Assembly: GCA_902786265.1 (NCBI GenBank)
Contig: CADACE010000024.1
Location: 1-64,000 of the forward strand
Source: an uncultured Chloroflexota bacterium
GTDB taxonomy: Bacteria > Chloroflexota > Anaerolineae > Anaerolineales > Anaerolineaceae
Direction of reading: 5' to 3'
Length of the DNA: 64,000 nt
Of the stretch, positions 9,301 to 17,735 are shown in pieces; positions within the stretch are counted from its first letter, which is position 1; every line of letters starts with the position of its first letter. Under the pieces are notes generated by a model. It was not told where the DNA came from, ran no database searches, and saw only the letters and a program-made list of their open reading frames with translations. Both the position numbers and the translations under genes were made by a program.

Positions 9301-9941
9301 TCTTCCTCAACATCAAACAGCTTGATCCCCATCCCCTCAAGATCCAGCGTCTCATATCGGTTCAGCAGCTCCAAAGCCCGCTGATAAGCCCCCTGGCCCC
9401 CCGTCTCACGCAAAGCGCTGATCTCCTGCTGGATCCAGAGCCCTTCCCCCAGAACTCCGGACAGCCGCGAAAGCTCCTCCACCCGGTCCCGCACCTGCCC
9501 GTTCTCCATCCAGTTCGGATAAATGTCCTTCGCCGCCTCAAGCGCGTCTTCCCCCTTCGTCTGGTCGATTTCGCCCTTGATGCAGCGCTCCGCTTCATCC
9601 AGCTTCTTCATCGCCGCCTTGATCCGCGTGTCGTCATCTTTTTTCTGCAGTTTCGTATTCACACGCCGGTAAGAAGGATGCGTGATCAGGATTTCATTCG
9701 GAATCCGGGACATCATCATTCTCGCCGTCACCGGATTCTTCTCGCAATTCTCCTGAACCGAGAACATGATCTTGTCGTAACCCCGATACTGCTCCAGCAG
9801 ACCCTTCAGCTCCCGCCGCGTCGGCTCCGTCAGCGAATATTCATTCTTCTGAATCTCCACTTCCGCCGAACTCAGCTTCCATTTCAGGATCAGCCCGATG
9901 ATACTCTGCTTTACCGCCGCTTCCTTTGTCCCTTTATCCAT
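6387..9941 (-). CDS. Giant coiled-coil/helical-repeat protein with C-terminal membrane anchor
   Basis: A 1184-residue protein that is almost entirely helical, with long heptad-like charged stretches suggesting coiled coil or degenerate TPR-like repeats. There is no signal peptide. A basic stretch (RYRRRR) precedes one membrane helix at about 1152-1174, so the bulk should be cytoplasmic with the tail anchored in the membrane. I recognise no enzyme domain. It starts 60 bases after the kinase-like gene and reads in the same direction. With the phosphoesterase it forms a compact unit, which suggests a scaffold or effector for that signalling pair. This role is inference. Confidence 0.75.
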   Translation of the reverse strand: MDKGTKEAAVKQSIIGLILKWKLSSAEVEIQKNEYSLTEPTRRELKGLLEQYRGYDKIMFSVQENCEKNPVTARMMMSRIPNEILITHPSYRRVNTKLQKKDDDTRIKAAMKKLDEAERCIKGEIDQTKGEDALEAAKDIYPNWMENGQVRDRVEELSRLSGVLGEGLWIQQEISALRETGGQGAYQRALELLNRYETLDLEGMGIKLFDVEEEREALLRMMVRADGSSWTYRLTPSASQEIIRLEQSIRSLEDAENKNLRVLINNNSRLLTVLIQEYEKLEPDSEQAIQARSRIGELREKNQRLQSDILAEVANRAEEYCRQAKLALDEGELGAAESNIRMASETGKPAGAGEDDYLGEVPLPTSVTDWINQLRGELEQAQETRSRVRGEIERIRRDFYNEDDLTLNKLFSWKTTLDNCLRDDPHAPGLEQLHQEIAERYGASVSYLMERTAFDIDNDLQKGDPQGAASRLDGVTPYFSTDEQKAFLTEQLKKINRAEGVSRKSGSMMDELTRLSDQAVNTLVCTDGDLESAKSLAKSIADLYGDEESAQPPERAAAVQRTLTRMQMVHDSAEQINIFKALSASGPTSEAIQSAEGLEGSPLYELPAVKGLLASFWRGAGLSDKSSETDKGAYFARASRIAQESGNADLQHEISATIAGFNQRNDRGRQINLILESLQGFYDLGNYAAGVDFINNKISEDERGDQQVQILADKIEQAYRIEQSERLRGEARAAFERDELIKAEELIGQALEFFYTVEGAQLQKSIVSKREDEEKDVRELQSFLDADFGTNVVLDEKGAAQVRYIRERLQRVDKRNIRDLELLGQIGELESAVNQLIDQESGEFAQLQTSFRNQLLSGPEGLGEAGDILKRIEGRSWINNNRSEIMGMKAELGTVERMYSSLRTVIDQADGFARMGDFRSAKRILSSFTNESLQGYPGWLSAMKEGAERRIDGLDKKYQEVQRIFDPNRSRTDTIVARLDEIFAASVPDGEKIFQLETELQHQRLILEKEIGVDPETNAYLRALTYLDEVLRWAEMITEFDFGIEFPQEVFSVEPLYQIRRVGKTLYETIPPLLIEIQPTLARENKWLERRTRVRQTLQQINGCYKAPGKIRSSRIHEVEEEIDKITMIALVDSEKKALDETVETIRRYRRRRSLLIALVISIVIILGALYYYLPWIAEQLGIG

Positions 9942-10001
9942 GTTCTCTCCCTTTCAAAAAGGCGAATCAGCCCGCCGCCCCCGGTTTCCCTCACCCGTAC
10001 C

Positions 10002-13000
10002 TTACTGCAGACTGTTCTCCGCCAGAGTCCGGTCCAGCCAGATCGAAAAAGTCCCGTGACAGAAAGACTTGTTCGAATCCGTACAATCCGACGCCGGACC
10101 CGCAAGCGGCACGATGTTCGTCGTTACAAAAATCTGCTGCGTCTCCCCCGGAACATTCGAATACAGCCGCACATACGTCTGCGCATTCACATCCGTATTA
10201 TTCGACGTCGCGATCTGGCTCCGCCCGATGTTGAACGGAACCTCGATATTGATCGACCGCTCATCATACGAGACAAGCCGCCCCGTGATCGGATTCGTAT
10301 AAGAAAACACCGTCCCCAGCTGCGTCGTAAGAGCACTCGAAGTATACAGCTGAATCGTCGGACTCAGCGTCAGCGTCACATTCTTCCCCACCAGACTCTC
10401 CATCCGCTCATCCGCCGCCGTCAGCGTTGCCGTCGGAACAGCCGTCGCCTGCCGCATGATGATCCCGTCCTCATCCCCCTCGGTCACCTGCACCGGAGTC
10501 GGGATCATCGTCGGCGTCGGAATATCCGTCGGCACAGCCGTCGGAAATACCGGCTGAACCGCCGCCGTCTGCGCAACAGCCTGCAGCATCGCGTTATTAT
10601 CGCTCTGGTTCACAGCCACAGACGTACCCAGAACATCCAGACTCGACTGCAGCACACTATTCCTGTTCATTGAAGAAAGCAGAAGCAGAGCCGAAATCGC
10701 CGCCGTAAGAACAGCTGCCAGCAAAGCCCCCGCCGACAATATCCGCATAGACCGGATCGTTTTCCGCTGCTCAACGATCGCATTCTTCGTCCGCGACAGC
10801 TCATCCTGCAGATCAAACAGCTGCGTCCCCCGGTTCTTGAACGAGAAAAACCGGTCCGATATCAGCGCCGCCGACTTCGGACTGTTCAGATGCCGCGCCG
10901 TCTGCAGCTTCGTATCATTCGAACTCAGATCATTCAGCACCGAATCAATAACCGCCAGCGTCCTCTGATCCGCCTGCTCCTTCCGCTTCATCCCGATCTC
11001 ATTATTCAGCTGGTCGAACGTATACGGCGACTCCGAATAATGCAGGTTGATCACCTGATTCGCCGCCTCAAACTCCCCCCGGTCGATCAGAGAGCGGATA
11101 TAAGTCAGATTCTCCATATCCAGGCGCTTCCGCAAAATCTTGATCTGCCCCACCTTCTGCAGAATCTCCGGAGGCTCCCCCGCCGTCTGCTCCTTCGCCA
11201 GAGAATAATAAATTGACTGGAAGATCTCGCTCAGCCGGCTCTTCACGATCGCCCCCAGAACCATCTCCCGCCCCTCATAACAGATCGGACAGGTATAAAC
11301 GATCGGAGAAACATTCTGGATCCAGTCGATCCCATCCACAGCTTCCTGCGTCACAAAATACTTCTCCGGCCGGATGTTCTGGCTCCACAGATCGATCCTG
11401 TCGATGATCGACGAAAGCAGCGCATCCAGCTCCCGCCGCACATCCCCGTTATCAAAGGCATTCCGGTTCATGCAGAAATCATTCAGCCGCCCGAAAAACC
11501 CCGTCGCACGCAGCATATTGAAATTATCGGTACGGTCCGCTTCCAGCTTCAGCGCCTTCGCCGTCTTCACCGCATTTTCGATCAGCGGATCCCCGCCCCC
11601 TTCCGCAGACTCCGTTTTCGCTTCCTTTATCGGCTCCGGCTGCCCTTCGGCTTTATCTTCTTTCGGTTTCTCTGATTTCTGAGCCCCTTTTCCCTGCGCT
11701 TTGACCGCCTTTTCCCCCGGTTTTTCCTCTTCCGCTTCCTTCTCCCCATTCTTCCCCTCTTTGATGCTGTAATAAAGATCGGAAAGAACCGGATCGCTCA
11801 CCCTGAGCGTCGAAGTGCTCAGCTCCTGCAGGAACTGCGCATCGGTCAGCGCCTTATTCTGATACCGGTCCAGATAGTCCCACGCCTGCAGAGCCTGCCC
11901 GATCGTCTCCAGATAAACACCGATATGATCACGAAGCTCCGGCTGCGACTGACCCTGGGCAAGTTTCCCCTTAATGATCTCCCGCAGGCGGCCGAATGAA
12001 TTCTGCGCCCCCGCAATATCCTTATCCGCCACCGCCTTCACCGTCAGATCAAACTCGATATGAGGGATCAGATCGATCCTGCCGTACCACCCCTGCGTAA
12101 ACCGCAGAGCCGCCGCGATCCACGCCCCGTGACCGCTCAGCGTCATCTGACGCATCGGAAGAGCCCCCGCCAGATCCCGCGGCGCATTCTGTTTCAGAGC
12201 CCCCTCAGCCCGAGCCCTCAGCGCATCCCCGTTCTCCCGCGCATCCGCGCTCCCGTTCTGCGTCCCGAGCCGCGCCTGATCCAGCGCCGTAATGATCGCG
12301 TCCCAGATCGACACACAGCGGTTCTGCACCCTCAGCTCATTCAGCGACCCCGACAGCAGATCGCTGATCAGCGCCGCGTACTCCGAACTCAGCGGAGGCA
12401 GCTCGCTATTAAACGTAAACGTCGAAAGCAGCGGCGTCAGCGCCGACCGGTCCTCCGTCTGGATCGGATACGTCAGCTTCCCCCGATACTGAAGATCCGC
12501 CATCTTCTTCCCGTAAATCACTTCCGGCATCATCAGGCAGAACTTCCGGATATCATCCGCGAGCATTGCCGGTTCCGCGTTTGCCCTGGCGATCCCCCAA
12601 TCGATCAGCGTGATCCGTATCTGTCCGGCCTGCCTGCTCCAGAACAAATGCTCCAGCGGTTTGATATCCACATAAGCGATTTTATTCTTCGCGCACGTCC
12701 TCAGCAGCTTGGCGAACGCCAACAGGATCGAAAGCCGGTCCGTGACCGAATCCGGAAGCTGACGTTCAGCGTGTTCTCCCGCCGCTGCTGTCTGCAGCTG
12801 GACCAGATTTTCCTCCGGATTGAACAAGCCCGCAAATTCGCTGTTGAACCGTGCCGGATCATCGGTGACAATGGTCGGCACCGGAATATATCCCAGGCGT
12901 TTGATGGCATCGGGCTCCGTGAGCACCTCATTCTTAAACAGCTGGCTGACCTTCGGCAGCACCCGAAGTTCCCCGCCGCCGTTATCCTCATTGGGTGTGA

Positions 13001-13163
13001 TCTTCAGGAAATACCGTTCTTTTGTTTCCGGATTTTCAAACTCATACGCCAGTGTCGATCCGCCTTTTTTATTCAGTCCGGTATATTTCAGCGGAATATT
13101 CTTTGTTCTGTCATTGACGCTGGTAATTGTATTGATCATTTGGTCGTAATAGTGCTGGTCCAT
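10002..13163 (-). CDS. Transmembrane protein-kinase-like protein with extracytoplasmic C-terminal domain
   Basis: A 1053-residue protein. Residues about 27-300 read as a divergent protein-kinase fold: GGSTLAYEF as glycine loop, K54 in YFLKI, catalytic loop D166-I-K168-P with H172 where the canonical Asn stands, and IDWG (187-190) in place of DFG. A Lys/Glu-rich linker (470-520), a CPIC pair (C625/C628) and a helical region follow, then one membrane helix (about 806-829). Outside come a Pro/Thr-rich stalk (870-915) and a beta-rich domain with C1027 and C1035. The start at 13163 follows GGAGG; the frame stays open to 13301 but there it overlaps the phosphoesterase. It is likely a sensor or surface-coupled kinase; with the altered motifs it could be a pseudokinase. 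Confidence 0.75.
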   Translation of the reverse strand: MDQHYYDQMINTITSVNDRTKNIPLKYTGLNKKGGSTLAYEFENPETKERYFLKITPNEDNGGGELRVLPKVSQLFKNEVLTEPDAIKRLGYIPVPTIVTDDPARFNSEFAGLFNPEENLVQLQTAAAGEHAERQLPDSVTDRLSILLAFAKLLRTCAKNKIAYVDIKPLEHLFWSRQAGQIRITLIDWGIARANAEPAMLADDIRKFCLMMPEVIYGKKMADLQYRGKLTYPIQTEDRSALTPLLSTFTFNSELPPLSSEYAALISDLLSGSLNELRVQNRCVSIWDAIITALDQARLGTQNGSADARENGDALRARAEGALKQNAPRDLAGALPMRQMTLSGHGAWIAAALRFTQGWYGRIDLIPHIEFDLTVKAVADKDIAGAQNSFGRLREIIKGKLAQGQSQPELRDHIGVYLETIGQALQAWDYLDRYQNKALTDAQFLQELSTSTLRVSDPVLSDLYYSIKEGKNGEKEAEEEKPGEKAVKAQGKGAQKSEKPKEDKAEGQPEPIKEAKTESAEGGGDPLIENAVKTAKALKLEADRTDNFNMLRATGFFGRLNDFCMNRNAFDNGDVRRELDALLSSIIDRIDLWSQNIRPEKYFVTQEAVDGIDWIQNVSPIVYTCPICYEGREMVLGAIVKSRLSEIFQSIYYSLAKEQTAGEPPEILQKVGQIKILRKRLDMENLTYIRSLIDRGEFEAANQVINLHYSESPYTFDQLNNEIGMKRKEQADQRTLAVIDSVLNDLSSNDTKLQTARHLNSPKSAALISDRFFSFKNRGTQLFDLQDELSRTKNAIVEQRKTIRSMRILSAGALLAAVLTAAISALLLLSSMNRNSVLQSSLDVLGTSVAVNQSDNNAMLQAVAQTAAVQPVFPTAVPTDIPTPTMIPTPVQVTEGDEDGIIMRQATAVPTATLTAADERMESLVGKNVTLTLSPTIQLYTSSALTTQLGTVFSYTNPITGRLVSYDERSINIEVPFNIGRSQIATSNNTDVNAQTYVRLYSNVPGETQQIFVTTNIVPLAGPASDCTDSNKSFCHGTFSIWLDRTLAENSLQ

Positions 13164-13167
13164 AAAA

Positions 13168-13959
13168 TCAGTCCTCCAAATCAACCAGATAGGTGAAGGT
13201 CTTTGCGTCCGTATCGAGCAGGACCGCGGTCCTTGGGAACCGTCTGGTTTCGATCCCCGCGCTGCCCGGGTTGATCCCGAAGCGCCGGCCGCTGTCCCCA
13301 TACCGGATCGGCCGGTCCCGCATCTCAGCGGTAAAAAACTGCCACATGTTCCGCCTGCTCGTCACGGAGTAAGTAAAAAACCCAGGTGTATGGGTATGCC
13401 CAAAAAGAAAGTGGGGTGTTTGCAGATTTTCCGGGTTGCCGAAGAGACCGCGGGTAACAGTGTTGAGGTCTCTCGGGAAAAGATAGCATTCACAGGGATG
13501 CGGCTGGTAGTCGCTGTTGCGGTAACAGGGATAGGAACATCCGTGAAACATCGTGAATTCAGCCGTCCCGTCTTCGGGAAGGATGCGCACGGTATCCCGC
13601 GCGATCCAGTCCAGAAGGACTTTATTGTTCTTTTTGGAAAGCAGTTCCCTGCGCTGGGCAAGCTGCTCCTTATATTTTTCCTGATATTTGCCGCGGATAT
13701 CATGTTCGGGATGGGTAAGCCAATGTTCCCAATTACCGCGGACAGCAGGTCCCTTATATTTTTCAAGGATCTGAAACATGTTCAGAACCGTCTGCGTCAG
13801 ATCTGATTCACCGGTAGCCTCATCCGAGTGGCCAAAGAGATCACCAAGCAGCCAGATATCGTCAAAGCCATGAGGTGTGTTTTGCGCGATGCGGATGAAG
13901 TTATTCAGCGCTCTGCAGTTTTCATGCAGATCTGAGATAACGAGATGCCGGTTGTTCAG
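13168..13959 (-). CDS. Calcineurin-like metallophosphoesterase
   Basis: A 263-residue phosphoesterase with all metal motifs of the family: ISDLHEN, GDLFGH, RGNWEH, FHG and FGHTHTPG, ending NPGSAG. Relatives act on phosphoproteins, cyclic nucleotides or dinucleoside polyphosphates. The start is unusual. The frame stays open to an ATG at 14070, but those 37 residues lie on top of the preceding gene and look like out-of-frame sequence. A CTG at 13959-13957 overlaps that gene's TGA (CTGA) with GGCGGG just upstream, which fits translational coupling and puts LVISDLH near the N-terminus, as usual. The kinase-like gene follows after only 4 bases, so the pair may be opposing enzymes of one pathway. 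Confidence 0.8.
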   Translation of the reverse strand: MNNRHLVISDLHENCRALNNFIRIAQNTPHGFDDIWLLGDLFGHSDEATGESDLTQTVLNMFQILEKYKGPAVRGNWEHWLTHPEHDIRGKYQEKYKEQLAQRRELLSKKNNKVLLDWIARDTVRILPEDGTAEFTMFHGCSYPCYRNSDYQPHPCECYLFPRDLNTVTRGLFGNPENLQTPHFLFGHTHTPGFFTYSVTSRRNMWQFFTAEMRDRPIRYGDSGRRFGINPGSAGIETRRFPRTAVLLDTDAKTFTYLVDLED

Positions 13960-14786
13960 AGTGCCCGCCTTTCCTGTGCCATAATCAGACTGCGCTGCAC
14001 GATATCTTTCAGAAACGCGGAGAAAGCTTCTTCCCCGATTTGTCCCTGCACCGCGGAAAGCATGGAACAAACCGCTTTGTCAACATTTTCCTCTGTCGGA
14101 GCCCGGTTTTTCAATGCTTTTTCCAGCGGGAACATCCGGCGGATAAAAGAAGGCCCAAGCCTGAGCCCGCCGCGGATGGCGGAAACTCTGCCGTTTCCGT
14201 CCAGGCACAGCCGGACTGCCGCTGCCGCGTTTGGTTCGGATGTCTGCCCCCAGACGCCGTATTTTCCAAATGCCGCGCCAGTATACGGATCTCCGGGGAT
14301 CTGTATGGTAATGCGGGTGATCCATTCGTCATACTGCAGGTCATTTTTTCCGGCCGGGTTCCAAAACCGGTCGATGAGGATTTCACGGTAATCACTGTCC
14401 GTTTTGATGGTGAATTTGGCTCCGCACGCCAGCAGCGCGGCGGCTGTATCCCCGACGCGGTCACCGGCAAGATTGCCCCCAAGCGTCCCCCGGCTGCGTA
14501 CTTCCGGCGTACCGACATTGCCCGCCGCTTCCGCAAGAGCAGGAGCGCAGGCTCGGATCAGATCATTCTCCGCAAGTGTGCTCAGTTTCACCAGCGGTCC
14601 GATTTCAATACGGCTGCCTTTTTGTTTAATACTGTCAAGCCCCTCCAGTCCGCTGATGCTTACCGGATGCAGATCTTCTTCCGTATTTTGAGAGAAGGTG
14701 GTCCCGCCGGCGATGATGCGGCTGTTCGGCACGGCAAGCAGCGCGGACACTTCCTGTAATTTCTGTGCAGCTGTGATTCCCGTCAT
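13956..14786 (-). CDS. FAD-binding subunit of the xanthine dehydrogenase/CO dehydrogenase type, orphan
   Basis: A 276-residue protein of the molybdopterin dehydrogenase FAD-binding family (XdhB/CoxM/CutM medium chain). The FAD motifs are present: IAGGTTFSQN near 24-33 and GTPEVRSRGTLGGNLA near 91-106, followed by the C-terminal CO-dehydrogenase flavoprotein domain. In this family the protein normally carries electrons from an iron-sulfur subunit and a molybdenum subunit, but neither gene is adjacent. It starts after AGGAG and overlaps the phosphoesterase start by 4 bases, so it shares that operon. Its partner may be encoded elsewhere, or it may have been recruited to another job. Confidence 0.8.
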   Translation of the reverse strand: MTGITAAQKLQEVSALLAVPNSRIIAGGTTFSQNTEEDLHPVSISGLEGLDSIKQKGSRIEIGPLVKLSTLAENDLIRACAPALAEAAGNVGTPEVRSRGTLGGNLAGDRVGDTAAALLACGAKFTIKTDSDYREILIDRFWNPAGKNDLQYDEWITRITIQIPGDPYTGAAFGKYGVWGQTSEPNAAAAVRLCLDGNGRVSAIRGGLRLGPSFIRRMFPLEKALKNRAPTEENVDKAVCSMLSAVQGQIGEEAFSAFLKDIVQRSLIMAQERRAL

Positions 14787-15001
14787 TTTTAAATCAATCT
14801 CCTATATACCTTCTTATATCATAACTCAAAATTTATGAACGTGAAACCCTAAATCCATGAATTACATAACTTTTAGATTTTTTTAAGATTCCTGATATCA
14901 ATAAACCAGCTATCCAAATGCTACATCATATTTCCTGACAGAGCTCAAATTGTATTGACATGCTTCATCTTAAACGACCGTCATCAGTCATTTGTGATTT
15001 A

Positions 15002-15031
15002 TTGAAAGAATAATATGATAAAGATTATAAT
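15002..15031 (+). promoter_or_regulatory. Promoter of the EamA transporter gene
   Basis: TTGAAA (15002-15007) and TATAAT (15026-15031) are separated by 18 bases. A small hairpin (CTGAT-attt-ATCAG) directly precedes the GGGGGG ribosome-binding region. The rest of the 14787-15070 gap is AT-rich without other recognisable elements. Confidence 0.7.
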
Positions 15032-15070
15032 TTTCACCTGATATTTATCAGGGGGGACCTGTATTCACCA

Positions 15071-15922
15071 ATGAAATCCAAAAGATACCTTGCTGATTTG
15101 ATCCTGTTCATCGCCTCCATGATCTGGGGGCTGGGATATTTTTTCCAGAAGGTCGGGAATGAAACCACCGCGCCTTTAACCTTCAACTGCCTGCGCTACA
15201 TCATTGCGGCAGCCTTTCTGGCAATTGCCGCCCGTTTCCGCTATCCGAAAGGGGAAGGGCTGAAATACACGATCCTCGCCGGAGCGGTAATGGCAGTGGC
15301 AGCCAATATGCAGCAGATCGGGATGAAAACGGCTTCTATCGGCAATGCCAGCTTTATCACTGCGATTTATATCGTCCTTGTGCCGTTTATGAGCGGGATT
15401 TTCCTCCATCGGAAGGTGAAGCCTCACCACTACCTGGCCGCGCTGATCTCCATGGCCGGTTTATACCTCATCACCACCGGCGGCAGCGGTCTGGAAAAAA
15501 TTTCCACGGGAGACCTGATCGTCTTTATCGGTTCGATCTTTTGGGCGGTGCAGATCCTTTGCGTAGATAAAGCTGTCGCGCTCTGCGACCCGGTGTCCTT
15601 CACCGCGGGAGAGTTTCTTACCGCCGCGGTTCTGCAGGTGATCATATGGCTGACACTGGGACATCATGACCTCATCGGGATCTCCGCCAGCTGGCCGTAC
15701 GCCGCTGCCTCCGCGATCCTGGTTCTGGGGATCGCCTTTATTATGCAGTCCTACGGACAAAAGAACACAAGCGAAACAGAAGCTTCCATCATTATGGGGC
15801 TTGAATCCGTTTTCGGAGCCCTTTTCGGAGCTATTTTGTATCATGAACAATTCGGGCTGATCCAGCTCGCCGGTATGGCGCTGATTTTCTCGGCGGTTTT
15901 GCTGGTGGTTCTGAAAGAATAA
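15071..15922 (+). CDS. EamA/DMT-family transporter
   Basis: A 283-residue membrane protein with about ten helices and the internal two-fold repeat of the drug/metabolite transporter superfamily. Motifs such as WGLGYFFQKVG near residue 18 and LESVFGALFG near 250 are typical of EamA domains. Members export amino acids, nucleobases or other metabolites; the substrate here is unknown. It has its own promoter upstream. The phosphoglucomutase follows 69 bases later with a separate promoter. Confidence 0.85.
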   Translation: MKSKRYLADLILFIASMIWGLGYFFQKVGNETTAPLTFNCLRYIIAAAFLAIAARFRYPKGEGLKYTILAGAVMAVAANMQQIGMKTASIGNASFITAIYIVLVPFMSGIFLHRKVKPHHYLAALISMAGLYLITTGGSGLEKISTGDLIVFIGSIFWAVQILCVDKAVALCDPVSFTAGEFLTAAVLQVIIWLTLGHHDLIGISASWPYAAASAILVLGIAFIMQSYGQKNTSETEASIIMGLESVFGALFGAILYHEQFGLIQLAGMALIFSAVLLVVLKE

Positions 15923-15934
15923 ATCAAAATTGGG

Positions 15935-15964
15935 TTCAGAAAAAAAGAAAATCCAAAGTATAAT
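15935..15964 (+). promoter_or_regulatory. Promoter of the phosphoglucomutase gene
   Basis: TTCAGA (15935-15940) and a consensus TATAAT (15959-15964) lie 18 bases apart, 28 bases before the ATG. The AGTATAATGG context recurs at the thiolase gene (28.38 kb). Confidence 0.6.
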
Positions 15965-15991
15965 GGTTATAAGAACATAACAAGGGAGTTC

Positions 15992-17683
15992 ATGATGGAA
16001 ATTAACACGGTATTTCAAGAATGGCTGAAATATGCCAAAGACGCGCCGGATCTTATCGAAGAGCTGAAGAAGCTGAATCCGATAAAGGATCAAAAGGAAA
16101 TATATGATCGTTTTTACACTGATCTGGAATTCGGTACCGGTGGTCTGCGCGGAGTTTTGGGTGCGGGCACGAACCGCATGAACATTTTTGTCATCCGCAA
16201 GGTCACACAAGGCCTCTGCGATTACCTGAAAACCTCCGGTGATCCGCTTTCTGTCGCGATCGGTTACGACAGCCGCATCAAGAGCGATGTTTTCGCCCGT
16301 GAAGCTGCCTGTGTCTGCGCGGGGAACGGGATCACTGCCTATATTTATCCCCGTCTGGTCCCGACCCCGGCCGTCAGCTGGGCTGTCCGCTACTTCAAAT
16401 GCGGCGCCGGAATCAATGTAACAGCCAGCCACAACCCCTCCAAATACAATGGATACAAGGTCTACGGTCCCGACGGCTGCCAGTTCCCGCCTGAAGGAGC
16501 TTCAAAGGTTTTTGAAGCCAGCCAGAAAACCAACGCCTTTACTGATGTCAAAAAGATCAGCTATAACAAAGGCATTGAAGCCGGCCTGATCAAAGAGATC
16601 CCCGACAAATGTCTGGAAGACTTCGTTGACGCGGTCCTGGCACTGCGCCCGGGTAATGACGTCACAAAACTGAAGCTGGTCTACACCCCGCTGAACGGCG
16701 CCGGTCTGGAATGCGTGAAGATGCTGCTGAAGAAGATGGGCGTTGAGAACGTCACCGTCGTCCCGGAACAGGAAAAACCGGACGGCAACTTCCCGACCTG
16801 CCCGTACCCGAACCCGGAGATCCGTGAAGCCATGGAACTAGGTCTGCAGCTCGTCCGTGAAAAAGGTGCCGACCTGCTGATCGGTACCGACCCGGATTGC
16901 GACCGCATGGGCGCCGCCTGCCCGGATGGCAAGGGCGACTACCGCCTCATCACCGGCAATGAAATGGGCGTCCTGCTTCTGGATTATCTCTGCCGCTTCC
17001 GCACAGAAAAAGGCTCCATGCCGAAGGATCCTGTCGCCGTGACGACCATCGTTTCCACCGATATGGTCACCCCGATCGCTGAAGAATTCGGCGTTGACCT
17101 GCGCCGCACACTCACCGGGTTCAAATTCATCGGTGAACAGATCGCGCTGCTCGAAGCCGCCGGACATCCGGAACGCTTCATCTTCGGTTTCGAAGAAAGC
17201 TACGGTTACCTCTCCGGCCCGCACGTCCGCGACAAGGATGCCGTGAATGCCGTGATGCTCTGCGTTGAATGCGCCGCCTGGTACGCCGCCAAGGGAATGA
17301 CCCTGCTCGACGCCATCAATGCCCTCTATGACAAATACGGCTGGTACCGCAATGAACAGATCAACAAGGCTTTCGAAGGGGCCGCGGGCATGATCCAGAT
17401 GGGACATGTCATGGATTCCCTGCGCAATGATCCGCCCGCTGAAATCGGCGGCGACAAGGTGATCGGCCGCACAGACTACAAGAATGACGACACCGGCCTG
17501 ATCAAATCCAACGTGCTTGAATTCCGCATGGAAAGCGGCGCGAAGGTGATCGCCCGCCCGTCCGGCACCGAACCGAAACTGAAGTTATATCTCTCTGTCA
17601 AGGGCGCAAGCGAAGCCGATTCTATTAAGAAGATGGCAGACCTCCGTGAAGCAGCGAACACACTGCTTACCCAGAGAATGTAA
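15992..17683 (+). CDS. Phosphoglucomutase/phosphomannomutase
   Basis: A 563-residue alpha-D-phosphohexomutase, cytoplasmic, interconverting hexose-1-phosphate and hexose-6-phosphate. Residues in order: substrate-entry GTGGLRG near 48-54; catalytic phosphoserine loop TASHNP at 144-149 with S146; metal loop DPDCDRMG near 298; sugar loop GFEESYGY near 400; phosphate-binding RPSGTEPKLK near 529. The length is that of the bacterial PgcA/ManB long form. AAGGGAG precedes the ATG. It links galactose and glucose released by the nearby glycosidases to glycolysis and to nucleotide-sugar synthesis. Confidence 0.93.
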   Translation: MMEINTVFQEWLKYAKDAPDLIEELKKLNPIKDQKEIYDRFYTDLEFGTGGLRGVLGAGTNRMNIFVIRKVTQGLCDYLKTSGDPLSVAIGYDSRIKSDVFAREAACVCAGNGITAYIYPRLVPTPAVSWAVRYFKCGAGINVTASHNPSKYNGYKVYGPDGCQFPPEGASKVFEASQKTNAFTDVKKISYNKGIEAGLIKEIPDKCLEDFVDAVLALRPGNDVTKLKLVYTPLNGAGLECVKMLLKKMGVENVTVVPEQEKPDGNFPTCPYPNPEIREAMELGLQLVREKGADLLIGTDPDCDRMGAACPDGKGDYRLITGNEMGVLLLDYLCRFRTEKGSMPKDPVAVTTIVSTDMVTPIAEEFGVDLRRTLTGFKFIGEQIALLEAAGHPERFIFGFEESYGYLSGPHVRDKDAVNAVMLCVECAAWYAAKGMTLLDAINALYDKYGWYRNEQINKAFEGAAGMIQMGHVMDSLRNDPPAEIGGDKVIGRTDYKNDDTGLIKSNVLEFRMESGAKVIARPSGTEPKLKLYLSVKGASEADSIKKMADLREAANTLLTQRM

Positions 17684-17701
17684 TATCCGAATCATAAGCA
17701 A

Positions 17702-17735
17702 AAAGGGCCGGGCGAAAAACCCGGTCCTTTTTTGA
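17702..17735. terminator. Bidirectional Rho-independent terminator
   Basis: GGGCCGGG and CCCGGTCC form the stem (17706-17728), with A5 before and T6 after, so it works for the mutase on the plus strand and the acetyltransferase on the minus strand. Confidence 0.85.

Noticed and set aside
12060..13196. 378-codon plus-strand frame opposite the kinase-like gene
   Set aside because: Same antisense artefact, Arg/Gln-rich; the minus-strand protein has recognisable domains.
15461..16432. 323-codon minus-strand frame across the EamA and phosphoglucomutase genes
   Set aside because: Spans the ends of two real plus-strand genes plus a promoter; mirror artefact.
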